Shown in pieces: positions 23,992-32,799 of a DNA stretch of 64,000 nucleotides. Origin of the DNA: Micavibrio_C sp046294845 (GTDB taxonomy: Bacteria; Pseudomonadota; Alphaproteobacteria; Micavibrionales; Micavibrionaceae); NCBI GenBank assembly GCA_046294845.1, contig JBKBNU010000001.1, positions 2,046,001-2,110,000 of the forward strand, written 5' to 3'. The stretch's first letter is position 1; each line of letters opens with the position of its first letter. Below the pieces are notes generated by a model, which searched no databases, was not told the origin of the DNA, and saw only the letters and a program-made list of their open reading frames with translations. Position numbers and translations under genes: made by a program.

Positions 23992-24942
23992 TTGGATATT
24001 CACGTCTTCTATGCCCTGATCGGCTTTATGCTGGCGGCCTATTCTGTCATCGGCAATGACTCGGTCCAGACCTTGGGAACTTTTATTGCTTCCAACCAAC
24101 GCGTGATCAAATGGTATTGGCTCTGGCTCGCGGCCAGCTTGGTCCTGATCTGCACAATGAGCTATAGCTGGATTGCCTATGATGGCGATATCTCCTTCGG
24201 CAGACTGGAACGTATTCCTTATGAGCCTGTGCAATGGTATCACGTCATGGCACCGATTATTCTGGTGGCGATTACCCGCTTTGGCATTCCGGTTTCTACA
24301 ACATTCCTCGTGCTCTCAACATTTGCCAACGATGCCCTGATCGAAGATATGCTGGTCAAGAGCGTCGTCGGTTATGTTGTAGCCGCTATAGCAGCTTATA
24401 TTATCTGGGTTGTTCTCAGCCGCTTCATCAATGAAAAATTCAATCTGGTCAAAAGAGAACACCGTATGCACTGGCGTGTCCTGCAATGGTTCTCGACAGG
24501 CTTCCTTTGGTTCACATGGCTATCGCATGACATGGCCAATATCGGGGTTTATTTACCGCGCCAACTTCCTCTGTGGATGCTAATAGGTTGCTTGATCGTA
24601 CTTTGTGGATGGCTCGGCTACATCTTCAGAAACCACGGTGGCAAAATCCAGAAAATCATTCTTGAAAAGACAGGTTCGCGCTTTATGCGCTCTGCCACAA
24701 TCATTGATCTGGTCTACGCCTTCCTGCTGCTGTTCTTCAAAGAGCTTAACAATGTACCGATGTCAACCACTTGGGTTTTTGTCGGCCTGTTGTGCGGGCG
24801 GGAACTGGCAATCGCTACAACGAACAAAACCTATAAACTGGGCTATGTCTTCCCGATTATCGGACGGGACTTCCTGAAAATGATGATCGGCTTGGCCGTA
24901 TCGGTCGGCTTGGTCCTCTCGATCCACTATTTTATAGAATAA
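23992..24942 (+). CDS. PiT-like inorganic phosphate transporter (short form)
   Basis: This is a 316-residue inner membrane protein with about eight to nine hydrophobic helices. Two inverted halves carry the PiT-family patterns: VIGNDSVQTLG with FGIPVSTTFLVLSTFANDAL in the N half, and FLLLFFKELNNVPMSTTWVFVGLLCGRELA in the C half. Usual PiT transporters have GAND or GNDxxN and 400-500 residues, so this is a compact and divergent member. The start is a TTG preceded by AAAGG; no ATG or GTG fits upstream. It lies 12 bases before trmFO and may be co-transcribed. Phosphate is the likely substrate, but not certain. Confidence 0.75.
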   Translation: MDIHVFYALIGFMLAAYSVIGNDSVQTLGTFIASNQRVIKWYWLWLAASLVLICTMSYSWIAYDGDISFGRLERIPYEPVQWYHVMAPIILVAITRFGIPVSTTFLVLSTFANDALIEDMLVKSVVGYVVAAIAAYIIWVVLSRFINEKFNLVKREHRMHWRVLQWFSTGFLWFTWLSHDMANIGVYLPRQLPLWMLIGCLIVLCGWLGYIFRNHGGKIQKIILEKTGSRFMRSATIIDLVYAFLLLFFKELNNVPMSTTWVFVGLLCGRELAIATTNKTYKLGYVFPIIGRDFLKMMIGLAVSVGLVLSIHYFIE

Positions 24943-24954
24943 AGAGCTTCAAAA

Positions 24955-26310
24955 ATGAGCACCATAAAACCTGTTCACGTTATTGGCGGCGGTATGGCCG
25001 GATCGGAAGCCGCTTGGCAAATTGCAAGCATGGATGTTCCCGTCATCCTGCATGAAATGCGTCCGACGAGAAAGACAGACGCTCATAAAACAGACGGCCT
25101 TGCTGAACTAGTATGTTCAAACTCTTTCCGTTCTGATGACAAGGAACAAAATGCCGTAGGCTTGTTGCATGAAGAAATGCGCCGTTGCCGGTCATTAATC
25201 ATGAGTATGGGCGACAAGCATGCTGTGCCTGCAGGCGGTGCGCTTGCCGTTGACCGTGATGCTTTCTCCGAAGATGTAACACGTACCCTTTCGCAACATC
25301 CGTTGATCACCATCGAACGCAGTGAAGTAGCCGGTATTCCTCCGGAAGACTGGGATAGTGTGATTATCGCCACAGGGCCGCTAACTTCCCCCGATCTTGC
25401 TATGGCGATCAAGGGCCTCACAGGCGAAAGCGAACTGGCCTTCTTCGATGCGATTGCCCCGATCGTCTATAAAGAAACCATCAATATGGAGCGCGCATGG
25501 TTCCAGTCACGATACGACAAGGAAGGCCCCGCCGGTACAGGCAAAGACTATATTAATTGCCCGATGGAAAAGGATGAGTATTACGCCTTTATCGACGCGC
25601 TGATTAAATCCGAGAAAACAGAATTCAAGGAATGGGAGAAAAACACCCCTTACTTTGAAGGTTGTATGCCGATCGAAGTCATGGCCGAGCGCGGTCCTGA
25701 AACATTGCGCTTTGGCCCGATGAAACCGGTCGGCCTCACCAGCCCGCATACAGGCAAACGCCCTTATGCGGTTGTCCAGTTGCGGCAGGATAATGCCCTT
25801 GGCACGCTTTACAACATGGTGGGCTTCCAGACCAAAATGAAATATGGCGAGCAAACCAACGTCCTCAAGATGATCCCCGGCCTTGAGGAGGCGACTTTCG
25901 CCCGCCTTGGCGGCCTGCACCGCAATACCTTTATCAATTCACCCAAATTACTGGACGCCTCTTTACGCCTCAAGGCCATGCCGCGTCTGCGCTTTGCAGG
26001 GCAGATTACAGGCTGCGAAGGCTATGTCGAAAGCGCCGCTGTTGGTATTATGGCAGGCCGCTTTGCGGCCTATGAACGTCTGGGCCAGACAATGACCCCG
26101 CCACCGGCGACGACAGCACTAGGGGCAATTCTGTCCCACATTACAGGCGGCGCCAATGCCGATACATTCCAGCCGATGAACGTGAATTTTGGCCTATTCC
26201 CGCCACTGGAACTGCAGGATGCCCGCGGCAGACCCCTGCGTGGCACAGACAAGAAGCGCGAGACCACAGCAAGAGCCTTGCGCGATCTTGATATATGGCT
26301 TGCTGCCTAA
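24955..26310 (+). CDS. trmFO: Methylenetetrahydrofolate-tRNA-(uracil-5-)-methyltransferase TrmFO
   Basis: TrmFO uses FAD and methylenetetrahydrofolate to make 5-methyluridine at position 54 of tRNA. The 451-residue protein opens with the FAD-binding HVIGGGMAGSEAAWQIA and has the TrmFO hallmarks HEMRPTRKTDAHKT, ELVCSNSFRSDD, FFDAIAPIVYKETIN, PYFEGCMPIEVMAERGPETLRFGPMKPVGL and QITGCEGYVESAAVGIMAGRFAA. The catalytic cysteine (CSNSFRS) is intact. It is normal in length and placement and has no sign of being horizontally acquired. Confidence 0.97.
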   Translation: MSTIKPVHVIGGGMAGSEAAWQIASMDVPVILHEMRPTRKTDAHKTDGLAELVCSNSFRSDDKEQNAVGLLHEEMRRCRSLIMSMGDKHAVPAGGALAVDRDAFSEDVTRTLSQHPLITIERSEVAGIPPEDWDSVIIATGPLTSPDLAMAIKGLTGESELAFFDAIAPIVYKETINMERAWFQSRYDKEGPAGTGKDYINCPMEKDEYYAFIDALIKSEKTEFKEWEKNTPYFEGCMPIEVMAERGPETLRFGPMKPVGLTSPHTGKRPYAVVQLRQDNALGTLYNMVGFQTKMKYGEQTNVLKMIPGLEEATFARLGGLHRNTFINSPKLLDASLRLKAMPRLRFAGQITGCEGYVESAAVGIMAGRFAAYERLGQTMTPPPATTALGAILSHITGGANADTFQPMNVNFGLFPPLELQDARGRPLRGTDKKRETTARALRDLDIWLAA

Positions 26311-26390
26311 GCTCCCTATACGTTAACAGCTTATTAAAATCAGATATTTATAATGGTTTTGCGTATTAACAGGCAGGATGTACGGGTAAC

Positions 26391-27671
26391 TTGGCACTAG
26401 ATCCACAAGAAAAGAGCCCACATCAACAAGAGCAGCCTCTTGTTCTTGCAGCCCATACAACTGACAAGGCCTGGAGAAAATATCCTCACGCGCAGGATAC
26501 TCTATCCGCGTGCGACGCACTGGAACTGGAGGACAGATATGATGCTGCCTATCAGAATGGGATTAAAACGGCATCAATGTTCAGTAAAGTCTTTGATGCT
26601 TATGCCGCCTCCCCCTTGCAGATAAGGCAGTTGGCTGCCGCCATTGTCTGGGACAACTTACCTGATGCACGAAAATACGGCATTCCATTTTCTTTAAGAC
26701 AGACATTTGCCGATCTTGTTGATGGCAGCGATCAGGGCACAAGAGTTAAAACAAACATCTATGAAACAACAACAGGGTTAGGTGGAGATGATCCGGCATT
26801 TGCCTCCTGGCAATCCCGTAAAAACGCTGAACTGCTCGAAAGACTGCGGAAAGACCCGCTCATTGCAGAAGCCGAACAAAAATGGGGCAATGTAGAATAC
26901 GGTGTTATTGAGAAACTCAAACTCGCCGAGCGCATCCACGAAATTCATGCTGATGTTTATGGATTTGAAAAAGCCGAAATTCTTCCGTATGTAGGACAAC
27001 CGGAAACTGTCGGCGATACTGCCCATCCCAACAGTACAAAAACTGAAGTGATTACAGGCGCATACTACGATCACACAGATAACCGGATGAACATCAACCT
27101 GTATAAAGATAAAAAAGGCGGTGCTTCAGCCCCTATCCATGGAGATTTTGCCGATTTTGCTTCTCTTGTTGTTCATGAAGGAACCCATACATTTCAGGCC
27201 CAGCTCAGTGATCGCTACAATACTGTCAATCTGATTGAATCTATTGTCTTGCTGGATATGGGCGCGCCCAACAGCCATCTTGACCTGAGCGATGAGGGCC
27301 GGAAGATATATGAATCGGAAATGCAACGTCATATTGCAGAAAGCATGGAAGATCCGGAAAATCCATGGAACAAGGAATTATACGGTGATGGTGCACTTAA
27401 AGATCATGCGGCTTATATGCACAGTAATTACTTCCAACATTATATGTCTTCCGACCAGCACGGCTTTTCTGCCTATCAAAGCAACCCTGTAGAGCAATAT
27501 TCCCGCCACACCGAAGATGAGGTTCATGGATATTTTAGTACCGCGCCCTCGGGACGGGATCTTTATCTTCATTCAATCAAGGAATGGGCCACCAACTATG
27601 GTGAAAGCGAAGAGAAGCGACTGGCAGAACGCGATCAGGCCTTGAAAAAACCGGAAGCCTGCCTCCCTTAG
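26391..27671 (+). CDS. Unrecognised HExxH...E protein, putative zinc metallopeptidase
   Basis: This is a 426-residue protein with no signal peptide. SLVVHEGTHTFQAQL places HExxH at residues 262-266, and AYQSNPVEQYSRHTEDEV about 100 residues later offers Glu368 as third zinc ligand, the gluzincin arrangement. The remainder, including ETTTGLGGDDPAFASW and ITGAYYDHTDNRMNINLY, is a unique predicted alpha/beta region. The start used is a TTG after a GGATG...GGG stretch; another start cannot be excluded. It is the second HExxH protein within 6 kb, but the two are not obviously homologous beyond the motif. Function unknown. Confidence 0.65.
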   Translation: MALDPQEKSPHQQEQPLVLAAHTTDKAWRKYPHAQDTLSACDALELEDRYDAAYQNGIKTASMFSKVFDAYAASPLQIRQLAAAIVWDNLPDARKYGIPFSLRQTFADLVDGSDQGTRVKTNIYETTTGLGGDDPAFASWQSRKNAELLERLRKDPLIAEAEQKWGNVEYGVIEKLKLAERIHEIHADVYGFEKAEILPYVGQPETVGDTAHPNSTKTEVITGAYYDHTDNRMNINLYKDKKGGASAPIHGDFADFASLVVHEGTHTFQAQLSDRYNTVNLIESIVLLDMGAPNSHLDLSDEGRKIYESEMQRHIAESMEDPENPWNKELYGDGALKDHAAYMHSNYFQHYMSSDQHGFSAYQSNPVEQYSRHTEDEVHGYFSTAPSGRDLYLHSIKEWATNYGESEEKRLAERDQALKKPEACLP

Positions 27672-27790
27672 TGAGTATTTTGACATATTCACACAAGAAA
27701 CAGCTCTTTTTAACCCTGCGGATTGACAAGTGCGCCCATCCTGCGAGAATCCCCCAACAGCCTCGGACCCGCATTTCAGGAGACTATAAA

Positions 27791-28939
27791 ATGGCTTTTC
27801 GTGTCATTGCCGCCCTTATTTTATTCATGATCGCCGCCCCTGCAGCCTACGCTCAGGAAGGTGCCCCTGCACACACCCCTGATAATGCACCGGTAGCTAT
27901 TGGCACCGTGATGGAAGCCGAAGGCACTCTGACAATAACAAGAGGCAAAAACGAGCCTCTCGATACAAAAGTCAACGACCCCATCTATATGAACGACATC
28001 ATCACAACCGCACCAGGGGGCCGCGCTTTCATATTGCTGATTGATGATACCGAACTTACTTTGGGTGAAGATGCCCGCCTTACAGTCGATGAATATGTGT
28101 TTGATGAAGAGAACCCTGTGACCAACAAAGGAGTTTACTCAATCATTCAAGGTTCGTTTCTGTACACCAGTGGCCTGCTGGCCAAAACTGAAAATCCCAA
28201 CGTAACTGTGAATACTCCGTTTGCCTCTATTGGTATTCGCGGTACGACATTCTGGGGCGGGATGATCGATGAAGAATATGGCGTGCTGGTACAAGAAGGT
28301 AAAGTAACCGTTCAAACAGATCGTGGACGAATTAATGTCGACCAAAATCAGGGCACATTCATCCGCTCAAAAACATCCATTCCTTCTCGTGCCAATACGT
28401 GGGGACAGGCAAAAACGGATATGGCCGTTAACTCGATTGCCCTTAAGAACGCAAGCGCTGTACGCGAACGCGTCATCGCACGTTCCGAGATGCAAAAACA
28501 GGACCGTGCCCGTTATCAGGAGTTCCGTAAAAATCATGTTCGTCCTGCACCTGGCCGCCATGATGGACCACTGAAGCGGATTGAAAATGCACCCCGGATG
28601 CAAGACAAGCCGATGCAACAGAATGAAATGAAACCTGATGGTAAAAATCCAAACGGCGTAAAAATGCCTCAAAAACCCGTACCGCAAAAGATAGACGAGA
28701 AGAAATCGGACAATCTGTTGCAAAAGGACCCCACCAGAACGGAAGGAACTGCTCATGCCCCCCTACCCATGAAGGCAGGAGTGGAGGAAGTGCCTGTAAA
28801 AGGTGAAAATGAGGCCCACACCAATGAATTGAGGGAACAGCAGCATCTGAGAAAGCAGCCTGTTATAAGACAAAATCAGAACCGCTTGCCACAACAGCAG
28901 CGTGCTCCTCGTCCCTCAAAGGCTGATGGCGCTTTCTAA
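27791..28939 (+). CDS. Secreted FecR-domain protein with long disordered tail
   Basis: The ATG at 27791 follows GGAG and gives a clean signal peptide (MAFRVIAALILFMIAAPAAYA-QEG), so the 40-codon upstream extension is rejected. The protein has 382 residues. Residues about 35-175 form a FecR-type beta domain (GTLTITRGKNEPLD, NDIITTAPGGRAFILLIDDTELTLGEDARLTVDEYVFD, VNTPFASIGIRGTTFWGG). The remaining half is low complexity, rich in Pro, Gln and Lys. No FecI sigma factor or TonB receptor is nearby, so this is not a classical iron-sensing anti-sigma; it is probably a periplasmic structural or binding protein. Confidence 0.8.
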   Translation: MAFRVIAALILFMIAAPAAYAQEGAPAHTPDNAPVAIGTVMEAEGTLTITRGKNEPLDTKVNDPIYMNDIITTAPGGRAFILLIDDTELTLGEDARLTVDEYVFDEENPVTNKGVYSIIQGSFLYTSGLLAKTENPNVTVNTPFASIGIRGTTFWGGMIDEEYGVLVQEGKVTVQTDRGRINVDQNQGTFIRSKTSIPSRANTWGQAKTDMAVNSIALKNASAVRERVIARSEMQKQDRARYQEFRKNHVRPAPGRHDGPLKRIENAPRMQDKPMQQNEMKPDGKNPNGVKMPQKPVPQKIDEKKSDNLLQKDPTRTEGTAHAPLPMKAGVEEVPVKGENEAHTNELREQQHLRKQPVIRQNQNRLPQQQRAPRPSKADGAF

Positions 28940-28953
28940 GCTTTAGCCACCTG

Positions 28954-29730
28954 TCATGCCACAAGCAACCGCAACTGTTGAAGCGCGACTTGTGCGCCAT
29001 AACGACCATCGAGAACATCATAATTGATGCTTCTGATAAATTTTATTTGCATGGAACAAAGAGCAGATTGTTTACGCAACCAGCGGGATTGCACTTTTCC
29101 TACCGTGGCAAGTTCCTGCTGAATAGCTTGCACAATCAAATCCAGAACATAACCACGTCTTTTCTCGTCTTTAAATAGTAAGTCCTGCGATATCAAATCA
29201 GAAGGCATCATAAAAATGCCCTTCGCGGCATATACAGGTATAGCACGCAGTAACCCTGTCATGCCATAAGCACATGATATTTGATTAATCCCATTATCGC
29301 GCTGCCCCAATATTTTCAACACCAGATTATTGAGCGGTGCCACGGTATCTGTTGCATACTGGCACATTTCATCAAGGGTTTTGATAGTCCCCTGATCCAG
29401 ATCATGATCGCGCGAAGATAAAACCGCCTCAAAAAGCGCCATCGGCAAATCATAGCGATGAATAACCTCCGCGAGGGGCACCAGAATTTCATGTCCCTGC
29501 GTTACATGACCTGCGTAAATTTTTTCCAGAGACTCCCGCCACCATTGCAAACGCATATAACCCAACGACGGATCACTGACGATCTCTCTTGTTTTGGCAA
29601 TTTCATGATAGAACGCAATGATCGTCCACAGGGCTTCACGATATGCAGATGCTTCCATCAGCGTTAGAAAGAAACGATCAGGGTCATTTTGCTGCGCAAA
29701 AGCGCCAGTATAGGGTAATTGATATGTCAT
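28954..29730 (-). CDS. Squalene/phytoene synthase-like protein (NDUFAF6 type)
   Basis: This is a 258-residue all-helical protein of the squalene/phytoene synthase superfamily. The region that should hold the first DxxxD metal-binding motif reads FYHEIAKTREIVSDPSLGYMR, and the second reads GQRDNGINQISCAYG, so prenyl-diphosphate synthase activity is doubtful. This matches the group related to human NDUFAF6, a complex I assembly factor. In many alphaproteobacteria it lies next to the Mth938/secDF genes; here it is about 1.7 kb away, with sodB and a phosphoesterase between. A role in respiratory complex assembly is an inference from the homology. Confidence 0.8.
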   Translation of the reverse strand: MTYQLPYTGAFAQQNDPDRFFLTLMEASAYREALWTIIAFYHEIAKTREIVSDPSLGYMRLQWWRESLEKIYAGHVTQGHEILVPLAEVIHRYDLPMALFEAVLSSRDHDLDQGTIKTLDEMCQYATDTVAPLNNLVLKILGQRDNGINQISCAYGMTGLLRAIPVYAAKGIFMMPSDLISQDLLFKDEKRRGYVLDLIVQAIQQELATVGKVQSRWLRKQSALCSMQIKFIRSINYDVLDGRYGAQVALQQLRLLVA

Positions 29731-29805
29731 AAAATCTCGGGTTTAGGCTTGCCAAATCCGGCCAAGAGTATAGTTTATGCTTATCTATTTCAACTGGAGG
29801 ACATT

Positions 29806-30432
29806 ATGGCTTTTACCCTGCCCGAACTTCCCTATGCCTATGACGCGTTACAGCCTTTCATGTCAAAAGAAACCCTCGAGTTTCACCATGACAAACACCA
29901 CAAGGCCTATATCGACAAAGGCAATGAACTGATCGCCGGTACAGGCCTCGAGAACCTTTCACTCGAAGAAGCCATGGTCGCTGCCTATAAGGACAAGACC
30001 AAAGCCGGTCTCTTCAACCAGCTGGGCCAACATTACAACCACATTCATTTCTGGAACTGGATGAAACCGCAAGGCGGAGGCCATAAACTACCGGGTGCGC
30101 TGGAAAAGAAGATTGCCGAAGATATTGGCGGCTTTGATGCCTTCCGTAATGGTTTTGTTCAGGCTGGCATGACACAATTCGGTTCCGGCTGGTGCTGGCT
30201 TGCCGTTGATAACTCATCCGGCAAACTCGAAATCGTCAAAACACCAAACGGTGAAAACCCGCTGGTCAATGGCAAGACACCTTTGCTGGGGTGCGATGTG
30301 TGGGAACATTCCTATTACATAGACTACCGCAACGCGCGCCAAAAATATCTGGAAGCCTTTGTCGACAGCCTGATCAACTGGGACTATGTTGGCCAACTTT
30401 ATGAAAAAGGCCCTTTCAAGATCGCCGCTTAA
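29806..30432 (+). CDS. sodB: Superoxide dismutase [Fe/Mn]
   Basis: This is a 208-residue cytoplasmic enzyme that dismutates superoxide. The ATG at 29806 is preceded by a strong GGAGG and gives the family start MAFTLPELPYAYDALQPFMS; the 29-codon extension to 29719 is a spurious open frame. Metal ligands are visible as His in LEFHHDKHHKAYI and HYNHIHFW, and the Asp/His pair in DVWEHSYYIDYR. Gln in FNQLGQHYNH is the iron-type residue, so an Fe or cambialistic enzyme is likely. It is monocistronic, ended by a clear terminator. Confidence 0.95.
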   Translation: MAFTLPELPYAYDALQPFMSKETLEFHHDKHHKAYIDKGNELIAGTGLENLSLEEAMVAAYKDKTKAGLFNQLGQHYNHIHFWNWMKPQGGGHKLPGALEKKIAEDIGGFDAFRNGFVQAGMTQFGSGWCWLAVDNSSGKLEIVKTPNGENPLVNGKTPLLGCDVWEHSYYIDYRNARQKYLEAFVDSLINWDYVGQLYEKGPFKIAA

Positions 30433-30440
30433 GAATTTGA

Positions 30441-30467
30441 AAAGGCTCCGGAAACGGGGCCTTTTTT
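30441..30467 (+). terminator. Rho-independent terminator after sodB
   Basis: The stem AAGGCTCC / GGGGCCTT (one T-G wobble) with a 6-base GGAAAC loop is followed by a run of T residues. It ends nine bases or so after the sodB stop. Confidence 0.9.
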
Positions 30468-30598
30468 CCAGGGTTCTTCCCAAGCTCGCACAATTATTGC
30501 CCCGCATCAAAAGGGATATTTGACCAAAACATCCTGTTTATCCTAAGCTTCGGGTAACGAAGAATATAAGAATATAAAACAGGGACATAAACCAAACC

Positions 30599-31426
30599 AT
30601 GGTACTGCGTATTGCGGTTGTAACCGACATTCACTACGGCATAGATGTGGGCGTGAAAAAGGGCACGGAAGCACCGCGCCTTATAGAGGACTTTATTGAT
30701 GCCGCCGATCAATTCAAAGCCGACTATATCCTGAATCTGGGGGATAGTGTTTCCTCGCAGGACCCCGCCAGTGATACAAAATTCCGCACAGCGCTAAGAG
30801 CCCAGTTCAAACGTGCTGCCTGCCCCGTACTGGAAATTGATGGCAACCACGATGTCCGTTATCAGGCCCGCCAATCGCCCTCCGACAGAGTTATTACCCA
30901 TGACCATCACATCATTCTGTGGAATCCTTACTTGAACAGGTACACTCGCGAAGGTGTCATTCCCGACCCTCAGGATATAGAGTGGCTCGAAAATGAAATT
31001 AACAGCGCCCAGAAACCTGTCATTCTGCTCTCACACATCCCGTTTGCGGGACCGGAATCCAAAAGAAAGAAATTAAAAGCGGAATCTGTACAGACACTTT
31101 ATTACCCTTCGTTCTTTGAAAAGCCAAAGAAACTCAAGACACTTGTAGAGTCCTCGGGAAAGGTTCTGCTGTGCCTGAGTGGCCACAGACACCTCAATTA
31201 CACCGAACATAGCAACGGCACCCATCATGTCATCCAGCAGTCTATGGTCGAAATTGTTGAAAACGGCCAGCCTTCCGGCGCCTATAGTATGATTGAAGTC
31301 GATGCCCATGAAATCAGGATTAAAGGTTTCGGGCTGCAACAACCAGCTCTGACAGTCTTGCCACTCAAGTCTGCGGGTAGCAACCAGAATGCACCGCCAG
31401 CACCTTCAGTACCGAAAAGCGCCTAA
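30599..31426 (+). CDS. Metallophosphoesterase (calcineurin-like)
   Basis: This is a 275-residue cytoplasmic enzyme with the binuclear metal motifs of the calcineurin-like superfamily: VVTDIHYG (DxH), ILNLGDSVS (GDxx), EIDGNHDVRYQ (GNHD), LLSHIPFAG (H) and CLSGHRHLNY (GHxH). There is no signal peptide. The substrate is unknown; cyclic nucleotides, phospholipids or dinucleotides are all possible in this fold. It sits convergent with the Mth938-like gene 16 bases away and has its own 130-base upstream region after the sodB terminator. Confidence 0.88.
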   Translation: MVLRIAVVTDIHYGIDVGVKKGTEAPRLIEDFIDAADQFKADYILNLGDSVSSQDPASDTKFRTALRAQFKRAACPVLEIDGNHDVRYQARQSPSDRVITHDHHIILWNPYLNRYTREGVIPDPQDIEWLENEINSAQKPVILLSHIPFAGPESKRKKLKAESVQTLYYPSFFEKPKKLKTLVESSGKVLLCLSGHRHLNYTEHSNGTHHVIQQSMVEIVENGQPSGAYSMIEVDAHEIRIKGFGLQQPALTVLPLKSAGSNQNAPPAPSVPKSA

Positions 31427-31442
31427 AATCCGTTTCTGAAAA

Positions 31443-31820
31443 TTATTGCGCAGGGAGAAGCAAGCATGCGACCCTGCGCCCCTCGGCCACCAGAACGTTA
31501 TAAGTCCGGCAAGCGGCTCCTGTGTCCATGACTTCAATCACAAGGCCGCCTTCGCGCAAAGCTTGTTTAAGATCACGGGGCAGGAATTTTTGTGCACTCC
31601 CTGTACCGAGTAAAACAACATCGGGTTTTTCTGGCAGGCTTATCAGGGATTCAAAACTGGCTAGGGTCATATCTTCGAATGATGATGCGTCCCACAGCAC
31701 GGTACCCTCCGGCTGGACCAGAACCGCACCATGATAAATTTGACCACTAATCCGGAAACCGCCGTTGGCATAGCTTTGGATAATCTGCTGTCCGGCGCGA
31801 ACGAGAGGCGTCACATCCAT
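31443..31820 (-). CDS. Mth938-domain protein (NDUFAF3-like)
   Basis: This is a 125-residue single-domain protein of the Mth938/DUF498 family (ISGQIYHGAVLVQPEGTVLWDA; KPDVVLLGTGSAQKFLP; GLVIEVMDTGAACRTYNVLVAEGRRVACLLLP). The family is related to human NDUFAF3, an assembly factor of respiratory complex I. The gene starts 3 bases after the secF stop and so belongs to the yajC-secD-secF operon, an association that I recall as recurrent in alphaproteobacteria. A role in membrane protein or complex I assembly is inferred from this context and homology, not shown by the sequence. Confidence 0.88.
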   Translation of the reverse strand: MDVTPLVRAGQQIIQSYANGGFRISGQIYHGAVLVQPEGTVLWDASSFEDMTLASFESLISLPEKPDVVLLGTGSAQKFLPRDLKQALREGGLVIEVMDTGAACRTYNVLVAEGRRVACLLLPAQ

Positions 31821-31823
31821 GAC

Positions 31824-32795
31824 TTAAGCCTTTGTCGGGGCGGCGTCGGCTTCTTCGCCGTCTTCTTCCTTATCAAGGGCGGTATCAGGACGCAGCTTCA
31901 AATAGAACAAAGCTTGCGACGATACGAAGTATGAAGAGTGCGTACCGATCAGAATACCGAAGAACAAAGCCGAGGTAAAACTACGGATAACTTCACCGCC
32001 GAACAACCACAGGGCCAGCAGGGCCAGAATTGTCGAACCCGATGTCATCACTGTACGCGGCAAAGTGTTATTGATCGACAGGTTTATAATTTCCGGCATC
32101 GGCATTTTCTTGAAGCGGCGCATATTCTCGCGGATACGGTCGAAAATAATAACCGTTTCGTTGATCGAATAACCAGCCACCAGCAAAATCGCCGCCAATG
32201 TTGAAAGATCAAAATGCATCTGGGTGAGCGAGAACAAACCGATAATCCCGACAACGTCGTGGATCAAGGCGAGCAGCGAACCCACACCATACTGCCATTC
32301 AAAGCGGATCCAGATATAACCCATAATCGCCATGATCGCGAATATGATGGCCAAAAGACCATCTTTCTTAAGCTCATCACCCACTTGCGGGCCAACAAAT
32401 TCCGTCCGGCGGAAATCAACTTGCCCTTCACCAAAATGGCTATTCAGGCTTTCCTGTACCTTGTTGATGGCAGCCTGCTGTTCTTCCGGTCCGCCTTCTT
32501 GTTGCGGCAAACGGATCATCAGATCGCGCTTTTCACCAAATTCCTGCAGCGACACATCACCCAAACCCAGTTCATTCAACTCGGTCCGGAGAGCAGAAAG
32601 GTTAGGGTCTTCCTTCACCTGAATTTCAATAACCGTACCACCGGTAAAATCGATACCAAAGTTCAAGCCCTTAACAGCTACGCACAGGAGTGAACCGCCG
32701 ATAATAATCAGACTGGCGAACATCGCATAGAAACGGTGGCCGAAGAAATCAATCTTCGTGTTCTCGGGAACAAGCTGGATCAGTTTCAAAATCAT
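31824..32795 (-). CDS. secF: Protein translocase subunit SecF
   Basis: SecF works with SecD to use the proton gradient in export through SecYEG. The protein has 323 residues: an N-terminal membrane helix (LIIIGGSLLCVAVKGLNFGIDFTGGTVIEIQ), a periplasmic P1-like domain of about 90 residues, and five C-terminal helices with LLVAGYSINETVIIFDRIREN and LPRTVMTSGSTILALLALWLFGG. The C-terminus is short and acidic (EEDGEEADAAPTKA). It follows secD by 4 bases. Confidence 0.97.
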   Translation of the reverse strand: MILKLIQLVPENTKIDFFGHRFYAMFASLIIIGGSLLCVAVKGLNFGIDFTGGTVIEIQVKEDPNLSALRTELNELGLGDVSLQEFGEKRDLMIRLPQQEGGPEEQQAAINKVQESLNSHFGEGQVDFRRTEFVGPQVGDELKKDGLLAIIFAIMAIMGYIWIRFEWQYGVGSLLALIHDVVGIIGLFSLTQMHFDLSTLAAILLVAGYSINETVIIFDRIRENMRRFKKMPMPEIINLSINNTLPRTVMTSGSTILALLALWLFGGEVIRSFTSALFFGILIGTHSSYFVSSQALFYLKLRPDTALDKEEDGEEADAAPTKA

Positions 32796-32799
32796 GTCA

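Noticed and set aside
30014..30217. Minus-strand open frame opposite sodB
   Set aside because: It lies entirely inside a well-supported gene, with no ribosome site or recognisable motif.
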